A program made the position numbers and the translations under genes. Shown piece after piece: positions 1 through 12,949 of a stretch of DNA of 64,000 nt; position 1 is the first letter of the stretch, and each line of letters begins with the position of its first letter. The notes beneath the pieces were generated by a model. The model saw only the letters and a list, made by a program, of their open reading frames with translations, made no database searches and was not told where the DNA came from. Source of the stretch: Bombus terrestris (lineage: Eukaryota; Arthropoda; Insecta; Hymenoptera; Apidae); NCBI RefSeq assembly GCF_910591885.1, contig NC_063275.1, forward strand, positions 8,048,501-8,112,500, given 5' to 3'.

Positions 1-304
1 TTAGTATCGCAAGATATAAACGTCTCGAACCTTTAAAACTTATTATTTAGTAGACCGCCCTTAGAAAAACCGCTCGCTCAAAAAGTGTAAAACATTGCGC
101 ATGTTTGTTTTCTCATTCTGTTACTTCGTTTGCCGATTTTATTATATGTTATTGTACCGATTATCGCTACTTTTTAAATAAAGCATTTTCTCTTGGAAGA
201 TAACTTTGTCGAAAAGCATACTGTTTTTCGTAAGTATGCGGGTGTTGATAGAACGAGAGAACACATACGTACATCAGTATGAGTATGTGTTTCAATCCCC
301 TGAT
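1..304. other. AT-rich DNA, no gene seen
   Basis: This is mixed AT-rich sequence flanking the LINE insertion that starts just downstream. I see no splice-bounded open frame, RNA gene or repeat in it. The short open frames on the minus strand have no recognisable content. Confidence 0.6.
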
Positions 305-316
305 GAAGTTAAAATG
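305..316. repeat. Target-site duplication of jockey insertion, left copy
   Basis: The 12-mer GAAGTTAAAATG stands immediately before the poly-T (poly-A of the inserted minus-strand element) and is repeated exactly at 866-877 on the other side of the element. Non-LTR retrotransposons make duplications of this size during target-primed reverse transcription. Confidence 0.9.
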
Positions 317-865
317 TTTTTTTTTTTTATTTATTAGAATATTTACAATCAATTATCGTTGAGAATTTTCAGTAGCTTCATTTAGCGTGATACAATAACA
401 TGGCTATAATAGTTTTATATTGTTGGTTCTAGTAGAATCTAAGGATTTAATCTAGAGGGTATTTTCTTTTTAGTCTGCGGATCTGGTCTGTCGTGTCTAG
501 TAGTTGGGTGACTAATGGGTTGTGGTGGTTGTTGACTCTTGTGTTATATCTGCTTCTGGACTTGTGTATTTCATCTTTGACTGTAGGTATCTTGAGGTCA
601 CGGTGGATTGTTTCGTTGGTACATACCAGGGTGCATTTAATAGGGATCTTAGCATTTTCGATTGGAAGCGTTGGAGTATTTCAATGTTGGAATTACTTGC
701 TGTTCCCCATAGTTGGATTCCGTAGGTCCAGACAGGTTTTATTACGGTCTTATAGAGCGTAATTTTGTTCTGCGTGCTTAGGTTGGAGCGACGGCCAATG
801 AGCCAATAAAATTTTTTGAGTTTGTCCCTGAGTTGTTTAGATTTGTCTAGGATATGTTGTTTCCA
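317..865 (-). mobile_element. 5'-truncated jockey-like non-LTR retrotransposon
   Basis: This 549-bp insertion lies on the minus strand. It has, in order, the last roughly 140 codons of a reverse-transcriptase ORF (447-865), a short 3' UTR, an AATAAA signal (complement of 330-335) and a run of 12 A (complement of 317-328). It is bounded by perfect 12-bp direct repeats (305-316 and 866-877). The 5' end is cut abruptly inside the RT gene, as is usual for LINE copies. The ORF has one apparent frameshift and no internal stop, so the insertion is not ancient. It cannot move on its own. Jockey clade is inferred from the protein motifs; a related clade is possible. Confidence 0.92.
447..865 (-). pseudogene. 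Reverse transcriptase C-terminal fragment (jockey-type ORF2)
   Basis: Read on the minus strand, the fragment starts at a Trp codon and carries hallmarks of the thumb/C-terminal region of jockey-like ORF2 proteins. These are WKQHILDKSKQL, then KFYWLIGRRS, WTYGIQLWGTAS, ILQRFQSK and NAPWYVP. After NAPWYVP the reading moves by one base into a second frame that continues with HRDLKIPTVKDEI, then a basic QIRRLKRKYPLD tail and a TAA stop (complement of 447-449). Catalytic RT motifs (the YxDD region) lie upstream in a full element and are absent, so no enzyme can be made. One single-base frameshift is visible. Confidence 0.92.
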
Positions 866-877
866 GAAGTTAAAATG
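866..877. repeat. Target-site duplication of jockey insertion, right copy
   Basis: This is an exact copy of the 12-mer at 305-316. It marks the point where the LINE is 5'-truncated and sets the element boundary at 865. Confidence 0.9.
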
Positions 878-3800
878 TAACTTTATCTTTTCTCGTTGGG
901 TTGGATTAGGTCAAATAGTGTTAGAGGCAGGAGCGACGACACCTGAATCAGCTGAATGTCGCTCATTGCATGCTTTGGGCAAAGTATCCCTCTCCTATCT
1001 TGAGATTGTAATTTCTTATAGACAACGATGGCGCTTAATCGTCGAACTGTAAATACAGAAAAATAAACACGCAAGATATCTCGTCCGTGGCAATATGAAC
1101 AATACCGTGTAGCGAAACATCTCGTTCCGTGATTCTGAAAGGGTTAAGTATAACACTGCACAGTGTAGCAATATTAAATGTCATATATATATAAACTGAA
1201 TGGTCGAAAGCAGAACTTGCCGCTTCCTTTGGTAATTAACGATTATAAATTTTAATTATTTAGTGCAAACCTTATCAATAATGTATTAAAGTGAACGCAA
1301 CTCATTGATATACAATGACGTTTTTGTTAATGTTTCATTGCATAGTATAATAATATTAATTTAAAAATAAATAGTACAAATTTAAAAAGTAAAACGTTTC
1401 CATGTTTCAATTCGTGGAATTTTTAAATATCTACGTGGCACTTTTGCTATAAAAGTTACACAGTTCGACAAATTCTTTTTCAACTAGTGCCGTAAGAACA
1501 AAAATCTTATAATTCATATCCATAATATTTCACATCTATACACGCTAATTTTCCATTAGATAACTATTATGTTTTAATTAATTTCATCATATTATATTCT
1601 TTATAACAACGATAAAAAATTAAATCGCAGCCAATTCTTTTACTTATAATTTTAGAGTTAAATTACATCGTGCCAAATATGAACAGATGTTTCGATACTG
1701 TCAAGTGGTAATGTAGATATTTGTTAAAACTGAAAGATTGATTAAACACGTTCTAACGTGAATCAATATTATTAGAAATGTAACTTTTAAGCAAAGACAA
1801 GTAATACTTCTCGATTTAATATTCTAATAGAATAAAGAACAGAAAAGAAAAGAGGATAAAGAACCTAACATAACTGCCTTTTTACTGTTAGATTTTCATA
1901 AAAATTTTCTGTAAAATATCCAGATTAATACTTTTATCGAGAATTCGAAATTCCATATACAATATCATTTCCTTTAATATAATTTTATTGGTTGAATTTA
2001 ATTATTCAGACATTTTTATATTTATTTCGGATATTTTTCACAGATTCTCATAATCTCCAGAAATTTTTTACAATTGATTTTACACTTCTATGAAACTCGT
2101 ACGAAAATATTAAGACAAGGCGCAAGAATAGCCACCGTGGATATTTTATTTCGGTAATTGTACTTACAAACATATTGAAATAGCTGTCCATTGTGCGCAA
2201 AATGAGAAAGGTTAATGCATTTATTAGCTTCGATGATTTTCAAGTATTTGTACCCCCGATTCTGATATTGAATATAAATTCCAACGTTTTCTGCGAAACA
2301 CGGTATTTTTCATATAAACGGACAGCCATCCCGCTCTGGTCGCGTTTAATAAATGAGGAAAAATTGCGTTCAATGTTAATAACGGCGAATCGCTGTAAAA
2401 CTGCCCTTTAATGAAATTTTGAAAGAGAGCATTGACCTTTCTGTGTTTTTCTCTCTGTTGTATATTTGTGTTGTCTTAACGCATGCACACTTTTTATAAA
2501 AATAAAATGCTATAAAATATTATTACAAAATTAATGAATTCTATGTCAAGGCAAATAGAGTAGTGTAGAATGCTTTATAATAAAATAATGAAAGGATTCA
2601 AGATAAACATTTTAGAGAACAATTGCTTCTTTATTCTCAAGATTTCTTGCAGTTTTGGTGTCACATATAAAAATATGTATATATTTGCAACTGCTTGTAA
2701 GGAACAAATACAAAGCCAAAGTGAAGTCTAAATTGAATATATGAAATAATATTTTTCATTACTGCTATCCAGTTTCCAAAAAAATGGCTATTTGTTCCAA
2801 AGATTACTACATTGGCTAATTTTGCAAAAAATCACAGAATATAATAAAACTACAGACCAATCATTTGTTTGGAACGTTGGTAGGTACATACAAATATCGG
2901 AATTAATAAATGTGTATGATGTGAAATTTATAATATTAACCAAGTTTCTTGTGTTGTAATGTCAAAAGGTTAAAAAAGTAAAATATCATTGTACTGGTAT
3001 ATGTACGTATATTATACAATATGTTAGATTTAAATAAAAATAATGTTTTTATAAGCTGTGTAAAACGGGACGTAAATCATCTTAAAAAAAGTGTTATCAA
3101 TAGGACTACGTGATACAAAAAATTTCCTATTACGTTATTAATCCGCGTTCAACTAGTTGGCTTTCTTTCACAGTTTTTAATGACTTCTATTTACGCAACG
3201 CTCACAATTATATGTTTTGATATTGATAACATAGCGCAAAATGTATTTATCTCTATTAATTGGCCATTTATTGAACGTTTTGTAACCCATGCACTGCGAG
3301 CTCATCGTTAGTCAACATGACAGGATAATCTCGCGCTTCTTCGCAGATCGCTTGTAAATGGACCACGAAACTCATGTCATTAATTCATCCACAATTGGAT
3401 CCTAGTTTTTCCTTTAAGACTGTACTTTAACGAGAGGCTTCAAACTTTATGATGGAAGAAACAGAAGAAACTAAGTTTTCGAACCCAACATCGACTTAGT
3501 GTGAGAAATATTAAAATATTCAAATTGATGACAAAATATGACGTACTTGGGAATGTATCCTATGTATTCCAAGCTCCGGTGGATTCAAGTCATCCTTCAA
3601 TTTATCCCAAAATATATGAATAACTAATAAATACTTTCTATTTATGATAAAAATGACTCAATGAAAACAGTTATTCATCTTCGTTTCTGTAGTTCATTCT
3701 ACTTTCAATTAAATACATACTTTTCCTTCCTATCATGTTTTGCCGGATAAATTATATAATATTAATAGTATGACAAAAAAATATTTACTAAAAGAGTAGA

Positions 3801-4189
3801 CATTTTGGTATTTATAACTCTACATAACAGTTAACAAATGAAATTTTATACCATTTATTATTTTTTAAATTAGTGCTGCAATAATTATGCGGAAAGAAAA
3901 ATGGTCCATTCTTGCAATTATAAATGACTTTCATGAATAGAAAACTTTAGATTCTTTTTAGGGCCCTTTAAAATCTTTTTCATCAACCGTATCCTTTACT
4001 TTAAAAGCTTTTATTAAAATTCCATTGTTCGCGTTTGAAAATTAAAAAAATCAAAGGCATACAGACAATAGATACGTACTACTTATTAATGCATATTATG
4101 TATATATGCATGGTTATAGTCCAAAGTCTTAATCTGTTCTGAATCCTCACATATGGAAAATTGAAACTAGATTATCTCTTATAAATCAT
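878..4189. other. AT-rich gene-free DNA
   Basis: Long AT-rich stretch with short A/T runs and no supported gene. Slightly GC-richer patches at about 900-1140 and 3290-3420 contain CpGs but no motif I can name. Short open frames here lack start context, splice sites or domain content. Confidence 0.6.
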
Positions 4190-4660
4190 CGATTTCAAAA
4201 GAATCCATAATCGTTGCCGAAATTTGCGAAATTTCATGCAGTCACGCGACTCGTAACAGTCATTTCTCGTGAGCTGACGTCATTGATAGATAGATATCCA
4301 AAAACCCGGCGACCGGCTGCCTTAGTCGTCATTGTGCAATTTGCTGAATTGTTTGCATTGTTGCGTAACGCATCTGCCAATTCGCAGGAAGACACCGCAG
4401 CACTGGTTTCATCTGGAGACCGAGCAAATTGAACCGATTCGTCCCAATACAAAATAGGATCCTTTGATGGCTTCGCGGTTCAGCTGGCTATATATTTCAA
4501 CAATAGGAACGAGTGAATCAAGCAGATGGTCGGTAAAAATGCAGATCAGCTCGCACGATTTTCCCGAAAGTCGTGGAAAAAGGGTTGCACGCGGGGGTGA
4601 AACATGCCTCGCAAAGTCGACAGATGTGAAGATGTCATCGCGTAGGATTGATTAAAGGTG
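4190..4660. promoter_or_regulatory. CpG-rich block with a consensus CRE
   Basis: This is a GC-richer island in AT-rich surroundings, dense in undepleted CpG. It holds a full palindromic TGACGTCA (4275-4282), the CREB/ATF site. Open frames run on both strands but overlap one another and show no domain, so I read the block as non-coding, possibly a conserved enhancer. Its function is inference. Confidence 0.35.
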
Positions 4661-5309
4661 GTATTTCGTACAAACGTAAAATGCAACCGTCTAAAAGTAT
4701 GCTATAATTTAAAAGTATCTAAACATTTGCTTATTTTTGATTTTTCTAAATCTATAGAAAGATTACCGTTATTAATTCAAATAGTAATATTGAGCAATTT
4801 TTTATGAAAATCACTCAATATGTTGACGAATATCCTATTCAGTTTTAATTCGATGAGTCAATTTTTGAAGAAATAAAGTTTACTATTTGGTAATTCTAGT
4901 ATATGAGCATTCGTTCCTTTATATATTCATTATTTGGTATAGTGTTGTCTAGCAAAAAAAGATAGTGTATAGAAAAAATGAAATATTTTAATATTTAAAA
5001 TGAAATGTTATTTCTAAAATGAACCGCACTAGTCATAGGATACATTTCCTTTCGTTATGTAATAATGTGTAAATATATGTCTTCACCTTCAAAAAATAGT
5101 GCAATTAAAGTTTTCATTATTGCATATGCGAAAAGGATATGGTCGTGAAAATGTAGTACTCCTTGAACCATTCGTCTTTTTCTTTTGATATTTTTTTCTA
5201 ATTTGACCCAAAAATGAGGTACGAGTTATTTCATTTGCCTGATACCACTCAGATTGCAAATTCTCTCGAGAGTAGCTATGCATTACTTTTCAGATATATA
5301 TATAGGGAA
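4661..5309. other. AT-rich spacer
   Basis: AT-rich sequence between two CpG-rich blocks; no gene or repeat recognised. Confidence 0.55.
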
Positions 5310-5473
5310 ACAGAAGCATGTTCGTCCATTGTATCAATATAAATGCGGTTCACGCTTATAGAAAATCCAACCTTCAGAACCAGCGATCATCGGTACCTTT
5401 CCTCGAGTAAACCATCGTGTCTAACCGTGGTCTACCCTTTTCGCACACTTTCCAGTGAAAATGTCCCATCGGT

Positions 5474-5492
5474 CGGTCTACACATTAGACCG
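5474..5492. repeat. Hairpin, 7-bp stem and 5-nt loop
   Basis: CGGTCTA at 5474-5480 pairs perfectly with TAGACCG at 5486-5492 around CACAT. It is a short, GC-containing stem inside the CpG-rich block; its role is unknown. Confidence 0.7.
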
Positions 5493-5586
5493 GAGGGTTT
5501 CAATGAATGGGCGGGATTTCTGCATAAAGGATTTCCTGGTACGGGCTTGCTATGAGGACTAGTTTTAGGATTAATCCGGTCGGCCG

Positions 5587-5615
5587 TTCTCTCACGTCCC
5601 GTAAACGTGAGAGAA
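5587..5615. repeat. Hairpin, 11-bp stem and 7-nt loop
   Basis: TTCTCTCACGT (5587-5597) pairs perfectly with ACGTGAGAGAA (5605-5615) around the loop CCCGTAA. The stem contains an ACGTGAGA/TCTCACGT pair of half-sites, so a dimeric protein-binding site is as likely as an RNA hairpin. Confidence 0.75.
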
Positions 5616-5700
5616 ATCGCGGTGGACGATCTCTCAATCCTTCTCATAGTTAGCGATCTTCGATCTATCGATATTCTTGAAGGGGAAAGTAGAGTAAAAT

Positions 5701-7699
5701 GAAATATGATAAAATTTTCCTCAGATAAGATCTTTTCCCTAGATATCGTTTGACATGGACTCGAACTTTCCTGGCAACGAATCATGCTCGATTACAGATT
5801 CGAACATATTACATTTTTTGTTTGAAATCGGAATATTTTTAATGTCGAATTTTCGATATTGCGTTGACATTGCTATCTTTTTCATAATTTTTATTTAGAT
5901 AATTTATATTCTATATTATATTTTATAGTCCTTACACTACATTTGAATGATTTATCAACTTTCCAGTAGAAATTTACCTAGGAATATATGGAAAAATTCT
6001 TACCTGATACACACACTCTGTCTTGCAGTTATTAATTTGTAAAGTAAAATTGTTATTACTATTACAGATTTGACGTATACATATACCTATATACATATAT
6101 ATTAATTTATATTTCTTCCCCTAGTTTTATATCTACATTTATCTTCAATAGTTTACGTATTATCAATGATATTACATTATACTTCATGTTATCTAGAGCT
6201 TATATCTATAGTGTTTTTCATATAAATTAATAACTTTTAATTCATAAAGTTAAAGATATTGTATTTTCATAATAAGAAAAATCTTATTCTTCTTTGTAAT
6301 CGAATATTTTTCTTAGTTCTGATTTATCTATAGTCTGTAAGACCCACTGAACAAATGCTTACACACAGTGCAGAATACAATAAATAATTTCATTTTACTC
6401 TCGTCTACTTCTCAAAAAGGTCGTCGAAATTGCAAATAATTCAACAGACACATGTAATATTTTATTAATGGATATTGTTTGCGGAATAAAAATATATGAC
6501 ACGTTTTAGAAGTTATTTATAGAAGTAAAGAGACGTCTTCAGCGTTATGATCCTAGCGCAATCTTTCTTTCACTTTTTAAAGAACACTTCCGACAATACA
6601 AGGAACTGACCACCTTTTTATTTTTGCCCGGAGCAGAAGTGTTCCGTGAGATTTATTTCCTGCATACAACAATGCGTTTGTTGTACAGAACTGGTTGCGG
6701 AGAAAAACAACTGGGGAGTATAGGTTTAAACACTATACGGATATAATATTGCGAATACTATGAATACTTAAAAAGAATTTTGAGGTATAGATATAATTTA
6801 AAGGATTCATTATAATTTCAAATCATTGCATGTATTATTCGCAATGTTACAAAATGTATAATTTGAAGATTAAAGTTAAAAAATTTAAATTCTTAGGAAT
6901 TTTAAATAATTTGGATGCGTTTAATTAAGACACCTAGTACCGTAAGAGTGTGAAGGTTATTTTATATACAAATTAAAATTTAAATTTAATGCAGTATTTT
7001 TTGTTTTTATTTTATCTAATAATATAATAATTATAAATTGTATTTGTACATGTCTCTAGGGCAATTGGCTTTCGAAATTGAACATGAGGAGGAAACCGAT
7101 CGATTATGATTAGAGAATGTGACAAATATAAAACAATAATTAGAATTATTTATAACTATTAAGGATTAGAAAAAGGGACTTAAGACATTATTTGTCTTCT
7201 ATAGAAATAGTTCTAATTTACAGTACTTTTCAAGTAAATCCTTGACAGTAATCAAACTTAGATTAAGACCAAAATAGTCATATTTAAAAAAGGTGGGTGT
7301 GCTTACATTTTATTACGTTACATTAAAGCAAATATTTCATGACACATGGTTACGTAAATCGCATGGAAAATTGTTAAAATAAATGAAGATGTTGTCATAG
7401 TTTCTATAATTCATTAACAGGAACCATTAACATATGCTTGCCACTTATACGAATTTTTACACCCTTATATCGTAATACATAATTTAAAAATTATTGACGA
7501 TATTAGTACATGTACTCGCTTCATTGTAAATATACGAATTTCGTCTAATGTAAATAGCTATCAATTCGGAAGCTACCATTTTTATTGGCTCGGTTTTGTC
7601 TGGAATTGAAAAAGAAGGAAATTTATTCGCCAATTAATCGTATTCGTTTAAATTTAATTCTAATCACAAAAATTGGTGTTTCTTTTAGTAAATTATGGA
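5701..7699. other. AT-rich gene-free DNA
   Basis: About 2 kb of AT-rich DNA with A/T homopolymers. The patch near 6540-6730 is a little richer in GC. No gene, RNA or element is recognised. Confidence 0.6.
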
Positions 7700-9420
7700 A
7701 GTCGGTGATTATTTCGGCGGAATTAATCATATTATAGGTAGGTATCGGATGAAAATAAATAGTTCCAAATGTCTATCCTAGACATAGCGTATTTCGTGGC
7801 ACGTGATAGCTTTCTCATAGTCACATCGTATGCTAATTGCTTATCGCGCGTTTCTTAATTACAACCTGTCACGTAAAGATGAATAGTTCCCAAACGATAG
7901 GTACATGCGACGCTAGCTGCATGAAATAATTGCCGATTCAATGCATGTTAAATAGTTATCTATCTATCCGGTCGATTTTGGCCTAGTGAAAATACCTAGC
8001 AATATTATTTCATTGAAATGAGTCGATTTCAAGCCCGGCGCGTTCGTCTAGTATCGAAAGAGAAAACTAGCTCGAGGTGAACCGTTAGTTTCCCGTTTAA
8101 TTACATTTATTTTTAGTTCGAACACCGTTCGGAAAGAAGAAGAAGCGTCTAATTGTATTAACATCCAAAGTGGGTGGCATTTTCTCATTAAAATTTACCA
8201 CCCAATGGAGAGGGGGGAGGCGAGAATCGCCTCAATTCATAGGTAATAGTTCGTTTATATGCAAATACGATGGTCACAGTAGCGAATGGAACACGAAAAT
8301 GGTCCGTGCGAATACGTATGGAAGTATACAAATCGTAAAATTGCATCGCCGGTAATAATCGCGAAATACGCGTACGTTACGAGGACTCAAAATGAAAAAA
8401 AAGCGAGAAAAAATGTATATGGTGTACACGAGGAAGATAGAATAGGAGATAGAGAGAAAGAGAAAATGAAACGAGAACGAAGTTTTGATTTTCCATCGAC
8501 CAATCGTGATCGTGGAACATTTATCGCGGTTGCTGTCTACCACATAGGCATGTGAATGTACAATCATCAAAAAGCGCTGATAATACGATGACTACTAATT
8601 TGCTACATTTTATTTCGACTTGTCAATGTAACACCGCCTTATCTTTCTTAATATTCGAGTACTCGAAAAAATAAGTATTCGATAAAGAGACCTTCGTTCC
8701 AGCAAGCTAAAGTAGCGAGCTATCGAAATAAGCCAAGATACACACAAGACCGACTTGAAATACGAAATTTTTCATATGTTCATGAGAAAATTGCGTTTTG
8801 CGAATGCTACTGGGACATGTGTGCCAGTGAGTGTCTGTAGCGGCTTGACCTCGTAACCTACTATGAAATTCATAATACTATTTATTACACTTTTATCATC
8901 GGCGCAGCACGGACGCGATTGTGCATAGTTTATAATATCGTTTCAAGGAGGGCAGGGGGGAGAGGCCGCGGAGATGGCGCAAATTGCACCGCGACGCGGC
9001 TCTCCTGACTGCGTCATTAAACGGTCATCGAGATCGTCGGTTAACGTTTTAGATCGTGAAATCTGCAGATTAGGAGTCCTGATTTCGCCGGATGGTATTT
9101 ACTCCCTAGTAATTTATACCCCATTACGTGCTACCCCGTCTGCATTATTAATCGTGTAATTAGTCGAAAGTCTGTACATTTTTGATATAGGAAGAGACAG
9201 CCATTCGCATAATATAGGAAAGCTCGTGTGACGTACGATCCACATTAATAATATTGGACGGTTGACCAACGTCGAGACCGTGCATTGATAATTCCGCTGA
9301 AAAAAAACCGCGAGGTAAATTAGTCGCCACGACGCGAACCTGTATCAACGTCAACAGATACTTCTTTACTAGGAATGCATCTTTCTTGGGACACAAAGTT
9401 GCTATTATCGTCGCTAAGTC
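7700..9420. promoter_or_regulatory. Series of CpG-rich non-coding blocks
   Basis: Three CpG-dense patches (about 7740-8110, 8160-8570 and 8800-9420) lie between AT-rich joints. The first has a CACGTG E-box at 7800-7805. The second has the hairpin at 8171-8204 and a G-rich run near 8207-8222. The third has a purine/G-rich run near 8947-8980. Open frames of 60-98 codons occur on both strands with no domain. Candidate regulatory DNA by composition only. Confidence 0.3.
8171..8204. repeat. Hairpin with TGGGTGG/CCACCCA stem
   Basis: TGGGTGG (8171-8177) is complementary to CCACCCA (8198-8204). A second stem of ATTTT/AAAAT continues inside after a small internal bulge. Confidence 0.65.
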
Positions 9421-11419
9421 ATGCAGTATTTATTCTATTCTTTATCGCATTCTTTTCACGTACAATTTTATTACTAGGAAAATCGAACAGGAATGATTCC
9501 CTTTCAAGCAGCTTCCTGTAAGCTCAATTTACTCCTCAAACAATTCCTGCAAATCAATACACCAAAACAATCAATCAGAATTGTCAAAATTCTCTTTTGC
9601 TGCTCATAGCTGTTCGTGTAAATGAACAAAAGCTACATCCAAACACTCTACGAATTAACCCAGGACGCCTATAATTCTTATTCTTTACAACCTATGTCGG
9701 TTCCAATAAACGGATGAACGGACAATCAGTGGACGACACCGATCCAGACATAGCTGCTTGAAGTATCTTTCTTAGAACAAAGAATCGAGGTGCTCGAATA
9801 ATGCACAAGTCGTTACCAGGTCTTGCAGTCTTTGTTGTATCCCCATATTAAATTTAGTCGACTTTATCTGTCGACGAAAGATTAGGTCATATCAATCGTA
9901 TCTGTGATTAAAATTATACAACGAAAGAAAGGTTTCCATTGAAAATGCGCCGATATTTAAACTTGTTTCACTAGACGGAATTCCTACTCTGCCGTTTCTA
10001 TGGAATATCTGCAGTTTGATATTTTTTATGATGCTGGAGCAAACACGTAGTATAGTAAAATTTTCAGAAGATTAACGGTCAGTAATAAGAATATGGATAC
10101 TTTGAGATGATCAGGATAAAAGCTCGATTCCCGATTCAACGCTCGCTAATTTATTGTCCCGTGTCGAATTCGTTCTCGGTGTGTGCCAATAAACAAATGT
10201 ATCTGGAGAAAATGTCTGTAGATATCAGTGGCGTGCATACAATTGGCTCAGGTATCTCGATAACTATCGCTTGGGATTTTTCCGTCTGATTTCACCGGAG
10301 CGCATAGTGAAATGAATAAAAGACGTCAAATAACGGGTCATTTTCCATTTATCTGATGAATAATTAGTGGCACGAAAATTTGTTTACAGGAATACTTTGG
10401 CCACACGTTACATCTCATCAGGCAAATTACAAGCATAATCTTCCGTCCTTCGCGATTTTAATGTGATATCTGTATAATATGATACGTGGTTAGGATTGTT
10501 AAGTAGTTATTAAGTTCTTGTAGGAAGATATCGCAAGTGGACATATGCTGTTAATAAGCTTTAAATATTACTTTTTGCAATGTCGAAAAGTTATTATAGT
10601 TATAAAAGTTTTTAAAAAAAAGTTATAAAAGTTTAGGTTGCAAAAATTTATGAATTTGTATTATTTGTAGAATATGTTTGTTTTTATTCTGAGGTTAATA
10701 TTATAATTTATTTTTACCAAAGTAATTGAAGAAGAAGATGTTAAATAATACCAATATATTGATATATGAATAAAACGACACAAATTGAATGGCATACTAT
10801 ACTACAATGTTATAATACTATAAAAATGTTATAATATAAAATAACAATAAATATTTTCTTAATATTTTGCTTGTTTTATAAAATATTCACATAATTAATA
10901 CGGACCAAGAATCGAAATAATTGAATTAAATCAACGAATATATCTAAATTATATTATTCATAGGTTTAAGTACACTTGATTATATTACGCTGTTCAATAT
11001 GTAAAATTAAAGATTATATGAGTTAATCAGTTCTAATCGCAATAGATTATCACTACTACTATAAAAGATACTAGTAATTTCATTCCTTATCAAGCTTTCT
11101 TACCTTTCAAATATTATTTTCTCAATTTCTCTTTTAAACCAAAGCTTCAAGCTTCAAGCACTTGAAATTCATCTCTATTTTATTGAAGAAAATATGAAAT
11201 CTCCTTTCTATGTCATACTTTTTTTAGAAGATTTGTCAAACATTTTTTAATGTTCTGTTGTAATTGCTATTAAAAGAAAGATTAACAGCAAATTCCTCTT
11301 TAGAGGCTATATAGCAATCAACACAAGGAAAATGTAACAGTCAAGTTCTTCATCTGCAACACAATTTTCTAGAAATTAACCTACATCAATTTCAATGTTT
11401 TAGTGTCACCTCCCGCATG
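9421..11419. other. AT-rich DNA, no gene seen
   Basis: The first 900 bases are moderate in GC (9500-10340) and the rest is strongly AT-rich. A near-duplicate GTTATAAAAGTTT occurs twice around 10597-10635. No gene is supported. Confidence 0.55.
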
Positions 11420-11930
11420 ATTTTTACTTTTTCTTTGCAGAAACTGAACGACTATACTATAAATTTCGTGGGTCGGTATAAAATTAGAGAAAATCAGGCA
11501 AGATTATTATCGTTGCGAGCGCGGTGAGCAAAAAAAAGGCGCGTGTAACGGTGTGGCGTGACGTGAACTTTCAGAAACAACTTATTTTTATCACCCCCCG
11601 CTAGACCAACTTGCCGCATAATTTTCCCACGTGTATACTTTCGGTTTTGCCTGTTCTTTTATTCGTCGTCTTTCGTTGTTGGCGGTTCTTTGCGCTGCTT
11701 TATTGTACCAACGTCCGGAGTCTTTATGTGAACTCGATGCTCATTTGTCGGTCCTTGCTTTCGAGTCACTATAATCAATGGAGCGCGTGCACTGTGGACA
11801 TCAAATTAAGGCGCGCTTCTCGACAGCTTATTTTCATGCGAACTTTCGATCACGTGCGCGCGTTCACTCACACACAACTACTCCGAACGTCGATCGAATG
11901 ATCGTCTCGATAGTTGAGAAAAATTTCTCG
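11420..11930. promoter_or_regulatory. CpG-rich block with two CACGTG E-boxes
   Basis: CpG-dense block with CACGTG at 11628-11633 and 11851-11856 and a GCGAGCGCGG-type GC stretch near 11515. An open plus-strand frame of 96 codons (11611-11901) has no domain and ends in the block. The composition is promoter-like. No TATA/Inr pair with correct spacing was identified. Confidence 0.35.
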
Positions 11931-12949
11931 CTAAAATGAGAAAAATTCCGCTACAGAAATATTAATAAATATAGAAAAATATTTTATTACAACTATAAAA
12001 AAATCCAAAACGTTTGCACTTCTTAGTTGATAATTTATTGAGTAACCATGACAAAATTGAAGACAATTATTGATGGAATGATGATGGTGATCGATGCCAT
12101 ACGTTACGTTGCCTTATGCTTTGTTGACTTATTTTTATTTCGTTAGATAAAGTTCAAAATGAAATTCAAAGTTTTTGCCGCTGGCAACTATAATGTTGAC
12201 ATTTGCATAATAACGATATAATTCACAAAACAGTCGTAATTACAACGCCAACTGATAATGTCGGCTTTTAACACTCCATTTCTTTTACATTTTATTCAAG
12301 ATAAATATCATGTGTAAAAATATCATGTGAAATTGTAGTTCTAATTACTTATAATTACTTAATTATTGAATTGAAACGTTTGAACAAGGGAAAGTAAGTC
12401 ATTGATATTAACATTTCATGCCTCATTGACTAAAAATGTGTCAATTTTTAAATTATGCTGCCTAATTAATTTCGCCGACTATTTTCTAATAATTCGTCGA
12501 CTAATTCTTTTGGACTTTTACGTTAATAGTATGTACATATACACCTTCCTTCCTCGTAGTGAAGAAGAGTAAGTTCAAATCCTAAGTGATCTCAAAATTA
12601 AATCTAGTGGCAGTATTCGACTATAATCAAATGTAAAGATTAATCCTGCTGCGAGTCTCGAATTTTTATGTTCACAATCTCATTCTTGTTTTAGTGAAAA
12701 AGAAAAGAAAAAAGAAAAGAGTTAGTAATAGTAAAAAAAAAGCTTAAAAAAGATATAATATACATCCCAACAGGAGAAATCGTACATGTCAAAATAATTT
12801 TTTCATACCATCTTGAAATCTGGAAGATTTGATAAAAATAAAGAAAAAGTGATTATATCTAATCCAAAAGACGTCATATGCATAGAGTACAAAACAAGAA
12901 GTAAAAGATTGTTTCTAAACCTGATACGTACATCGTTCCAGAGCAATCT
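11931..12949. other. AT-rich spacer
   Basis: AT-rich with an A/G-rich stretch near 12695-12750. No gene or repeat family recognised. Confidence 0.55.

Larger units (their letters stand above)
5310..5700. promoter_or_regulatory. CpG-rich block with two perfect hairpins
   Basis: GC-richer, CpG-dense block. An open frame of 117 codons on the minus strand (5432-5785) has no recognisable domain and is probably chance. Two short perfect inverted repeats, annotated separately, suggest structured RNA or paired protein-binding sites. I see no miRNA seed I recognise, and the stems are too short for an ordinary pre-miRNA. Confidence 0.35.

Noticed and set aside
15..35. GGTTCGAG-like B-box on the minus strand, possible tRNA
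   Set aside because: No matching A box or acceptor stem can be folded around it within the window.
5432..5785. 117-codon minus-strand open frame
   Set aside because: No domain. It spans the two hairpins and the CpG block, so chance is likelier.
8947..8980. G-rich run, possible G-quadruplex
   Set aside because: Only three convincing G-runs of three or more are closely spaced; weak.
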